In this document: positions 18,955 through 29,400 of the stretch, piece by piece
Layout: every line of letters begins with the position of its first letter
Position numbering within the stretch: the first letter of the stretch is position 1
Origin: JAGLON01 sp041394985
GTDB lineage: Bacteria; Zixibacteria; MSB-5A5; GN15; JAAZOE01
Assembly: GCA_041394985.1 (NCBI GenBank)
Contig: JAWLBI010000001.1
Coordinates: forward strand, 4,340,001-4,404,000
Length of the DNA stretch: 64,000 nt
Reading direction: 5' to 3'
The notes under the pieces: model-generated
Told to the model about the DNA's origin: nothing
Seen by the model: the letters and a program-made list of their open reading frames with translations, nothing else
Databases searched by the model: none
Made by a program: the position numbers and the translations under genes

Positions 18955-19950
18955 ATGAAATATAAACTGTTCGTAATCTTGATGGTTCTCCTTGTAGTAA
19001 GCCTAAACATGGCTTACGCGGGGAATGACCGGCGCTTAGGGACGGCGGGTGCACAGGAACTGCGCATCCCGATCGGCGCGCGCAGTGTCGCCTTGGGCGG
19101 AGCGGTGGTTGCCGATGTATCCGGCGTTGAGGCCATATATTGGAACCCCGCCGGTCTGGCCAAGCTCAGCGGCACTGAGGCGATGTTCTCGCATCAGCCC
19201 TACTTCGCCGATATCGACATTAATTTCGTCGGTGTCGCAACCAGTATCGAGGACTTCGGCACGATTGCCGCGGCAGCCAAGATCGTTTCCATCGGCGATA
19301 TGGAAGAAACGACCATTGACCAGCCTGACGGCACCGGCCGTGTCTTCTCGCCGACCCTGTCGGTGTTGTCTCTGTCGTATGCCAAAATCCTGACCAGCAA
19401 TGTCTCGTTCGGATTTAATACGATGTTCATCAACGAGAAGATCTTCGAAGTCACCGCCAATGGCCTGGCCTTCGATGTCGGTATCCACTTCGACCCGAAT
19501 TGGAACGGCGTTACTATGGGTATGGTCATTAAGAACTATGGCCCGGAAATGAGCTTCAGCGGCCGTGGTTTCGATGTGTCCGACGGTGATCGTCCGGTTC
19601 GCGGCACCAACGCGAATTTCGATCTCCCGAGTTCACTGAACATAGGCGTAACCTATAATTTCCTGAATCAGGATAAGAATTATGCCTCGATCAGCGGTAA
19701 TTACATCTCGAATAACTTCTCACTCGATGTGTACAACGGCGGTATGGAATATGTATTCGACGACATGTTCTCCCTCCGGGCCGGTTACAACTACTCCAAC
19801 CAGGATGATTACATGTACGGATTGTCTCTCGGCGGCGGACTGAAGTACAACTTCGGCTCCACCACCATGAGCCTTGAATACACCTGGATGGACACCGACG
19901 AAGCTGCGTTCGATGCCAACCAGTTCTTCACGCTGAAAATGCTCTTCTAA
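18955..19950 (+). CDS. PorV/PorQ-family outer-membrane protein
   Basis: A 331-residue FadL-like barrel protein. A signal peptide (residues 1-22) is followed by the family hallmark LRIPIGARSVALGGA and by AIYWNPAGLAKL. Later strands alternate aromatic and polar residues, ending FFTLKMLF. PorV shuttles type IX substrates to the attachment complex in Bacteroidota, which fits its place after a FlgD-tailed secreted protein. A strong ribosome site (AAGGAGGAT, 18937-18945) precedes the start and a terminator follows the gene. Confidence 0.88.
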   Translation: MKYKLFVILMVLLVVSLNMAYAGNDRRLGTAGAQELRIPIGARSVALGGAVVADVSGVEAIYWNPAGLAKLSGTEAMFSHQPYFADIDINFVGVATSIEDFGTIAAAAKIVSIGDMEETTIDQPDGTGRVFSPTLSVLSLSYAKILTSNVSFGFNTMFINEKIFEVTANGLAFDVGIHFDPNWNGVTMGMVIKNYGPEMSFSGRGFDVSDGDRPVRGTNANFDLPSSLNIGVTYNFLNQDKNYASISGNYISNNFSLDVYNGGMEYVFDDMFSLRAGYNYSNQDDYMYGLSLGGGLKYNFGSTTMSLEYTWMDTDEAAFDANQFFTLKMLF

Positions 19951-19971
19951 TACCGAAGAGCCGATAATACG

Positions 19972-20003
19972 AACCGGGTATGCAATGCATACCCGGTTTT
20001 TTT
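19972..20003 (+). terminator. Rho-independent terminator of the TonB/PorV operon
   Basis: AACCGGGTATGCA (19972-19984) and TGCATACCCGGTT (19986-19998) form a long stem, followed by T through 20003. It lies just after the PorV-like stop. Confidence 0.9.
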
Positions 20004-20055
20004 ATGCCCTGACTCGATCAAATCTCACAATAACATGTACCCGATAGATGTCACG

Positions 20056-20154
20056 ACAGATGTCCCCCTATGCCCTACTTGTGCCCGGCAGATGTCCACT
20101 AAGTGCCCGCCAGATGTCCCCCCTTGTGCCCGGCAGATGTCCACATCTGCCGGG
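20056..20154. repeat. Tandem degenerate 22-bp units ending in a perfect palindrome
   Basis: Four units of the form GTGCCCGGCAGATGTCC start near 20056, 20081, 20103 and 20126. The last is followed by its own complement: CCCGGCAGATGT (20129-20140) and ACATCTGCCGGG (20143-20154) with a 2-nt loop. A related hairpin occurs at 36883-36906. It is probably a dispersed intergenic palindromic repeat family. The rest of the 20004-20463 interval holds only the terminator of the giant gene. Confidence 0.7.
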
Positions 20155-20258
20155 AAATTATTTTGCGTCAACGAATAAACCGGGAAGTGATCGGCGTACC
20201 ACCCTGGTCCCATGCCGGATCTCCCTGCAATGGCAGTGGCATCTCTTGCCGATAGGCA

Positions 20259-20295
20259 CAAAAAAACCCGGTAGTCCCCAAAACTACCGGGTTTT
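20259..20295 (-). terminator. Rho-independent terminator of the giant VWA-repeat gene
   Basis: AAAACCCGGTAGT (20263-20275) pairs with ACTACCGGGTTTT (20283-20295), and the A run at the left becomes a U tract on the minus strand. It lies about 170 bp past the stop at 20464. Confidence 0.8.
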
Positions 20296-20463
20296 CACTT
20301 ACACCCTGTCGCCCGTAGGCGGACCGGGGCACCCCCTTATTCCCCCTACGGAGTGATGCGTTTCTCCTCGACTCTCAACATCCCCCTCTGTCCCCAGTTT
20401 TTTGACGCATCGCCGGTAGTCCATAACGGATCAGATACCGGCGACGCTATCCGCTTCTGTCTC

Positions 20464-23400
20464 CTACTTCAACAGAATCATCTTCTTGGCCTGCGTATGC
20501 GTACCGGCCTCGAGCTTATACAGGTACACACCGGTTGCATAATGGTCGGCATTCCAGGTGACCTCATACTGACCCGCTTCATCCCTGCCGTTCCATGTCT
20601 CGACAACCTGTCCGAGAATATTGTATACGGTCAGTTTCCAGTTCGATGCCTCGGGCAATGAGAACCTGATCGTCGTCGTCGGGTTGAACGGGTTCGGGTA
20701 GTTTTGATTCAAGGCGAATACCTTCGGAATATTGACTGCGCTGGCATTGAGCGGTCGGCCATAATAATCCGCTGCTTCGACCTCGACCAATTCAGCCGTC
20801 CCCTTAACCGGAATCGTCATCAATCGGCCCGATCCTGCAGGTACGAAGCCTGTTCCGATATCATGCACCAGGATACGCATCTGGTCATTATCGATATTAT
20901 AATCGTAATTCACATCTGATGCGGCCTCGGCAAGAATCGGAGCATCGGCCGTGCCGTTGAGCTTGAATACCAGGAGAACCGCACCGATGTTATCCGAGGC
21001 GTCGTAATCGATGGTAACCGTTTGACCATCCGCAAATGAGTGCACCGTCAGATAACAATTGGGAACCGGCTTGGCATACGGCACCGCATCACCGATGATA
21101 ATTCGTGTCAGGTATACCAGGTCCGCAATCGTCAGGGCCGTACCATCGGCATTGACATCCGAGGCGGCTATCGATCCTTCCACATGATCGCCGAATGCGG
21201 ATGTGCCGAAGATGAAGAAATTGGTGAGCATCACCGCATCTGCGATTTCATTCGGAATACCGTTCAGGTTAATATCACCGCGATCATCGATCGAGTCGGG
21301 ATGGATAATGTCGACACCACCGTTAGTGAAGTCGATACAGCGCTCCGGCCGAGGCTTGCCATCGCCGCCGCCATCCAGACAGTAATCGGGCACACCATAT
21401 TTACCCGGGAAGCCGTACGTGTTATCCGTGATATTGTTCCACTCCAGATCATATACGACGCGAGATACCCACAGGGTATCGCCGAGAACGCTGGAGAAGG
21501 AGTTGTCGGAGCAATCGAGCCAGAAGAACTCGACCGGCGCATACTGTCCGCCCATCGTATAGTCGGATGTGACATAGAAATTGATATTGGCGATCGTACC
21601 GATCTCGCCCTGCCAGTCGCAGGTCGGGTGATATGCGCCGTTCGTTGTTTCCGCCAGTCCGACAATACGCATCAATCCGGTCGGGCATCCCTCACAATTT
21701 CCACCCGCTCCGAATCGATAGGTGAAGTATTCCCAGTCGCAATCCGTGAACAACGCCCCGGGAACCGCATTGGCCGGGATCAACGCCGAGGGATCATACG
21801 TAATAAGCAGGTCGAATCCGCCCAGTTTCTTACCCGAACCATTCAGCGTAATTGCCAGTTGCGTATAGTGTCCCTGAAGTATTCCATGCGATTTCTCGAT
21901 CTGTACGAAGAGACACTCATCGATATCGACCGTCACGACAACCGTATCCACGGCCACGGCGCCGCACGAATCGGTCGCAGTGACAACGATTTCGTATGTC
22001 CCGACCGTATCGGCATCAAAACAGATTTCCCCGGTCATCGCATCGTACATACCGACCGGCGATACCGTGAAGCCTGCCAGATTGCCGTCGTTATCGGAGA
22101 TATCCGCCTCGAAGCAGATTTCGCTCATTCCGAGTACCAGCGTCTGGAAATCACTCGGTAAGTCGATCGTTGGCGGTTCGTTGAATTCCACTGTCAACCA
22201 CGAAGTATCGCGAGCCGTTAATCCGCAGGAATCGGTCGCCTCCATAATGAAGGCATATGACTTCTCGATTCCGCTGGAGACATAGAAGCAAATCTCGCCG
22301 GCATCATACTCGCCGTAACTCGATATCAACTCGCATGATTGTAAATTATTATCAGGGTCACTGCATGTTGCCGGCCAGCACACCGTCTCACCAGGTTCAC
22401 AGAAATACCTTGTCATATTATCACCGGCATTGACAACCGGCTTCTGATTCAGAATGAACGTGGCGATAAAGCTGTCCCCACACGTTGCGCCGCACGAATC
22501 GACGGCCTGAATCATTACGGTATCGACTTCATCTCCGGTCGGCGTATGCTGCCATGTACCCGATACAATCGCACCGGGACCATCGACCAGTACCCAATGC
22601 GAGAAGTTGTTATCGGCGTCGGTTACACCAAGAGGCAGTGATACCAGAGTCGGCGTACACTGGAATAGCGTCGTATCACCCGGAATCGTGCACACCGGTG
22701 CGTCATTGAATGTCGCAGTTACCAATACGGTATCATAATCGCTGAGGCCGCAGATATCGACGGCCGCAATAACTATTTCAGTAGTTCCTTCACCGGTAGG
22801 CGTAAAGCATACCTGTCCTCCACTGAGAATACCCGATCCGGATGCCACATAGCAGGTATCCAGATTGTTATCAATGTCGGAACAACTGACCGGGAAGCAG
22901 ATTTCGCTGGCGCCGCAAACGAACGTACTGAAATCATTGCCCGCATTGGCCACCGGTGCGCTGTTGAAGACGACCGTGACATTTATCGTATCGGTAATAG
23001 CCGCCTTTGCTTCGCCGCAGGCGTCTTTCACTCCAACCACGAACTGCCAGACTCCGGCCATTGTCGGGGTAAAGCATACGGTATTGGCCGCCGTATCGAT
23101 AACGCCGCCGCCACTGATTAATTCCTCGAGAACGATATTATCGTCCGCATCGGAGACGGTGTATCCGAAACAATACTCGCCTGCATTACACAGGAAGAAG
23201 GTTGTGTCCGGGGGCAGTGTAATAATCGGATCCGTATTGAATACGACATTATAACTCAGCGAAACGGTATCCGCCCGCCCACACGAATCGGCGACTCGTG
23301 CGGCAACCGAATAGGTACCTGCTGCCGTCGGGGTGAAGCACCACAAGCCGTTAACATCAATTGTGCCGGCGCCGGACAAACGATTCCACACCAGTGAACC

Positions 23401-26400
23401 GCCGTCAGTATCAGTAGCTGTAAACTGATGACAGATTTGTGCCGAGGCACACAGGAACGTATCGACCGGCGTCGTCGGTTCATCAGCCACCGGCGGCGAA
23501 TCTATCGTCACGGTCACCTGAATATTGCAGGATTCATCACCGCACACCGAATGCGCCGTTACGGTCAGTGTATATACGCCGCTCGTATCGGCATCGAAAC
23601 AAACTTCGCCACTATTATACGTACCGATCGGCGAGACGGAAACCAGAGTGTCAGGTGTTACTGTTACCGGGCGACACACCTGACCGGCCTCGCACAGGTA
23701 CACCGCGGTATCTGCCGCGCAAGTAATCTGTGCGGGAACGCCGAAGGCGACTGTAATATTGATGACATCCTGTCCGGATGCGCCGCAGGCATCGGTCGCC
23801 TTAACTACAAATTGATAGTTTCCTGCCGCCGTCGGCGTGAAACACACCTGATTGGCAACAGTATCGATCGTTCCCGGACCGCTCAGTAATTCCTCGAGAT
23901 TCTCATTTCCATCGGGATCCATCACTGTATAATCGAAGCAATACGAGGCGCCGTTACACAGGAAAATCGAGGTATCTGCGGGAAGCCCAACCGTCGGGGC
24001 GGTATTGGCAATGATGACATAGGTCATCGATATCGTATCAGTCGCCCCGCATTCATCAGCCACTTCCGCAAACACGGTTTTGCTGCCGGTTATGGATGCG
24101 TTGATACACCACAATCCGGTATCATTTACCGTACCGTCACCGGAAACTTTCGTCCAGCTCAGGACGCCGCCATTGACATCAGACGCCGTCAGCAGGTAAC
24201 AGAACTGAGTCGCTCCGCAAATGAATTCCTCGATCGGTTCGGTAATCTGATCACCAATCGGCGGTGAATTAAGCGTCACATCGACTGCGAAGGAGCAGTT
24301 AGCAGAACCGCAGATCGATTCGGCATTCACCGTCAGCACATAGTGTCCGCTCGTATCCGGCGTAAAGCATACCTGACCGTTATCATAATAGCCGGTCGGC
24401 AATACCGTTACCAGGCTATCGTTTGAAATCGTTACCGGCAGACATATCTCGGTCGATGCGCACAGGAATATCGCTGTATCATCCGGGCAATTGATCGTCA
24501 GGGCTTCGCCGACATTGACAGTAATCGTAATGGCATCCTCGTGATATGCGCCGCAGGCGTCCGTCGCCCGAAGGGTGAAGGCATATGCGCCCGATGTCGT
24601 CGGGGTGAAACAGATCGTTCCACTTTGAATATCAACGGTACCGCTTCCGCTCACCAGTTCGATCAGTGAAATATTGGCATCACCGTCACTTACGGTAAAC
24701 GGGATACAATATTCGCTGCTCTGGCAAACGAACACGGTCGTATCGGCCGGAAGTGTCACAACCGGCGCCGCATTGATATCGACGTTATACGTCATTGTCA
24801 CGGTATCGGCCGCACCGCAGCTGTCGGTTACTTTTGCGACTATTGAATAATTGTTGTCTCCGGCAGTATTGAAGCACCAATTGCCTGATGTCGAGACGGC
24901 GCCATTACCGCTCAACTTTGTCCAGACCAATGCCCCGCCGTCGACATCCGTCGCCGAGAACTGATAACACACCTGCGCATTGGCGCACATGAATGTATCC
25001 ACCGGCGTAGTCGGATCGCTCGCAACCGGAGCCGAATTGATGACGATATCCGCGATAATATCGCAGGTATCCGCGCCGCAATCGGTCGCGGCAATAACAT
25101 TTATCTCATAATGGCCGGACGTATCCGCCGCGAAGCAGATAGTGCCGGCATTATATGTTCCAATCGGTGAAATCGTGAAGGTCGCCTCCGGCGTCACAAC
25201 GGAAATCGGAATGCACACCTGTCCCGGCTCACAAATAAAGATGTTCTGTGTTCCCGGACAGACGATTTCGGCCGCCTGACCGATATCGACATTATACACC
25301 AACTGGCAAGTGTCCGCTCCGCACGATGCGCTCGCGATCACTTCCACAATATATGTACCGGATGTATCCGGCGTGAAACAGTGCTGACCACCCGCATACG
25401 TACCGTAGGAAACACTTACGGTTGCCGATGCCGGGGTGATATTCAGCATCCTGCAAACTTCAACAGTGTCGCACAGCGAAACCGAAATCGGCTCGGTCGG
25501 ACAATCGATAACTGCGAATTGGCCAAACGATACCGTAACGACGACCGTGTCGACATCCTCCGCGCCGCAGGCATCCGTCACACCGAGGATAAACTCGTAT
25601 GTACCCGCCACCGTCGGCGTGAAACAAACCTCATTCGTCGAGGTGTTCAGCGCTCCGTAACCCGATATCATCGTCTCGACCAGGGTCGGAACCTGAGCCG
25701 CATCGACATCCGACACGTCGTACGATACGCAAATCTCCTGAGCCGCGCACAGGAACAGCGACGTATCTGCCTGAGCCGTCATCACCGGAGCCGTGTTCTC
25801 GGTCACCGTGACTGTCACCGTATCATAATCTTCTGCGCCGCAGACGTCCGTTGCCTTCAATATGAAGTCATAGGCGCCGCTGCCCGTCGGTGTGAACGAT
25901 ATCTGCGAACCGTTATACGACCCGACACCGCTCACCAGCTCACACGTCGACAGATTACCGTCGACATCACTGCAACTTGCATTCCAACTGATCGCCGCAG
26001 GCGAACACTGGAAGACGCTCTGATCAGCACCCGCATTCGCTACCGGTGCCGTGTTGAACGTCACATTGAATGTCACCGTGCACGTATCCGATCCGCAGCT
26101 CTCATCGGCAATCACTTCGATATTATAAGTACCGGCTGACGAGGCCAGGAATCTCAGCGCACCACCGGCATAGATACCCTCCGACACCGTCACTGTCGCA
26201 CCGGTTGGCGTAATCGTCAAAGGCTGGATGATCGAATCCGCCGCACACAAAAACTTATTGTACGCCGATCCCGGACAGGTGATCGACGCGAACTTGCCGA
26301 ACGACACCGTCACGACGACAGTGTCGACATCCTCTGCACCGCAGGCATCCGTCACACCGAGGATAAACTCGTATGTACCGGCAACCGTCGGCGTGAAACA

Positions 26401-29400
26401 GACCTCATTCGTTGAGGTGTTCAACGCTCCGTAACCCGAGATCATCGTCTCGACCAGCGTCGGGATCTGAGCCGCATCGACATCAGACACGTCATACGAT
26501 ACACAAATCTCCTGAGCCGCACACAGGAACAGCGACGTATCAGCCTGAGCCGTCATCACCGGTGCCGTGTTCTCAGTCACAGTTATCGTCACCGTATCAT
26601 AATCTTCTGCACCGCAGGCGTCAGTCGCCTTCAATATGAAATCATAGGCCCCGCTGCCCGTCGGCGTGAACGATAGCTGCGAGCCGTTATACGATCCCAC
26701 TCCGCTCACCAACTCACACGTCGACAGATTGCCATTGACATCGCTGCAATTGGCGTTCCAACTGATCGCCGCAGGCGAACACTGGAAGACGCTCTGATCA
26801 GCTCCCGCATTCGCCACCGGCGCCGTGTTGAACGTCACATTGAACGTCACCGTACAGGTATCCGAGCCGCAACTCTCGTCGGCGATCACTTCGATATTAT
26901 AAGTACCCGCCGATGACGCCAGGAATCTCAACGCACCATTGGCATAGATTCCCTCGGATACCGTCACTGTCGCACTCGCCGGTGTAATCGTCAACGGCTG
27001 AATGATCGAATCCGCCGCACACAAAAACTTATTGTACGCCGAACCCGGACAGGTTATCGACGCAAACTTACCGAATGATACCGTCACGACGACAGTGTCG
27101 ACATCCTCCGCGCCGCACGCATCCGTCACACCGAGGATAAACTCGTACGTTCCGGCAACCGTCGGCGTGAAACAGACCTCATTCGTTGAGGTGTTCAACG
27201 CTCCGTAGCCCGAGATCATCGTCTCGACCAGCGTCGGAACCTGAGCCGCATCGACATCAGATACGTCGTACGAAACACAAATCTCCTGAGCCGCGCACAG
27301 GAACAGCGACGTATCAGCCTGAGCCGTCATCACCGGAGCCGTGTTCTCAGTCACAGTTATCGTCACCGTATCATAATCTTCTGCACCGCAGGCGTCCGTC
27401 GCCTTCAATATGAAATCATAGGCTCCGCTGCCCGTCGGAGTGAACGATATCTGAGAGCCGTTATACGATCCCACTCCGCTCACCAGCTCACACGTCGACA
27501 GATTACCGTCGACATCACTGCAACTCGCATTCCAGCTGATCGCCGCAGGCGAACACTGGAAGATGCTCTGATCAGCTCCCGCATTCGCTACCGGTGCCGT
27601 ATTAGTGGCAAATGTTACAAAAATCGTATCGACATCAAATGCGCCGCAGGGATCCATCGATTGGACAACTATAGCCAAATCACCGGGGACATCCGGCGAA
27701 ATGCAAATTTCATGCGTTGCACTATTGATCCAGGCGAAAGCAGTGGAACTGAATTCGTTCGTCGTCTGTCCCGCATCGGGATCACTCACGGTGTACGGCA
27801 GGCAAACTTCCTGGGGGCTGCACTGGAATATCGTCGTATCATTGGGCAATGTCAGCGTCGGTGCCTGATTCAGGTCAAACGTAACCGTAAACGAGGATTC
27901 ACAATAGGCATTACAGCTATCTGTGCACTTGAGCGTTACCGTTACGGCCTGATCGCCGCTCGGCGTATAACACCAATTGCCGCCGACCAATGATCCAGGT
28001 CCGGAAATAATCTGACAATTCTTGAAATTGCCGTCGACATCGCTGGCCGAATACGGCAGACTCACCTGAGCCGCCGTGCACTGGAATATCGTCGTATCAT
28101 TCGGCACCGAACAGACCGGCGCGGTATTGAGCGAAACCGTCACGAATGCGGTATCGGCATCGGTCGCGCCGCAATCATCGGTCGCCACCAGAATAAAGCG
28201 ATACACACCGGAAGTATCCGGCGTGAAACAAATCTGTGAACCGTTATATGTGCCCGTGCCTGCAATCAAATTACAGCTCGTCAAATTGCCGCCGGCATCG
28301 GTACACGACGCCGCCCAGCAAATCTCAGTAGGCGTGCATTGGAAGTAACTCTGATCCGGCCCGGCATTGGCAACCGGCGCCTGATTGAGCGTATAGTACA
28401 CAACAACGGTGTCATATGCCGCTAGTCCGCAACTGTCGACCGCCTTGAGGACAAATTCGTAATTGAGCGTTCCGGTCGGCGTGAAGCAAATCTGCGAACC
28501 GTCAAATGTACCCGGCCCGGCGATCTTGGTAACCGTCTCAAGATTACCGTCGACATCACCATAACTGACCGCCCAGCAGATTTCCGCGGCGGTACACTGG
28601 TTGATTGTCTGATCGGAACCGGCATTTACCGTCGGCGCATGGTTTTCACACACCGGGAAAGCATGATGACTCGTCGGCGCCATCGGGGGCGATGACACCG
28701 TAACGCGCGAATCGGATGCCGTCACATAATATTGAATACTATCGGTCTCGCAGGTCAACTCGCTGCCCGGAATTGTATAACAATACATGCTATCCGTACG
28801 AGTCATGGTAACCGATGTATAGCCAACCGAATCGGCATTACGATAGAATAACTGAACCGTTAAATCTCCCTGCGGGGTATCGAGATCGGTTACCCACGCG
28901 CACACCTGGACATCCTCATCCCACCGCTGGCAGGTGGCATCGAGACCTATCGTTGCAGGCGTCCGGACGATGACCGGAGGCGCGACTTCCTGACAGGAAG
29001 CCGAATCGCACTGACCGGTGCAGGAGCCGGTCGAATCTTTGCGACAAATCTGAAGCGTGTGCCAATCGCCGTTCTGAACCGTATCGGGGCTGTCATAACA
29101 GATCAGGTAGCGGCTGCACAACCGTGTCTTAATCGTAAGATAAATATCGTCGATATCATCGCCGGTCGGCGCATGATAATATTCGCCGCCCGTACCGCCG
29201 GCAAAACTGATAAGGTACTGCGGATCGAAATCGCTGCCGAGACTGATCGTGTAAATCGGGATACCGGCGCCGGTTGCGAGATTGCAGATGAGCGTCGAAT
29301 CATCGGCGAAATTATGGTCCTGCAAACCATCAGGGGTTCCCCAGCCGCCGCACCACTGGCTGTAGTTTTCCATACCGTCGGTAATGGCGATAACCGCTTT

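Noticed and set aside
20056..20154. Short CRISPR-like direct repeats
   Set aside because: Units are about 22 bp with no spacers and end in a palindrome, so a degenerate tandem repeat is a better call.
21040..22161. 373-codon plus-strand frame inside the giant gene
   Set aside because: It is the antisense of a repeat-rich, well-supported gene with biased codon use. It has no ribosome site or recognisable domain.
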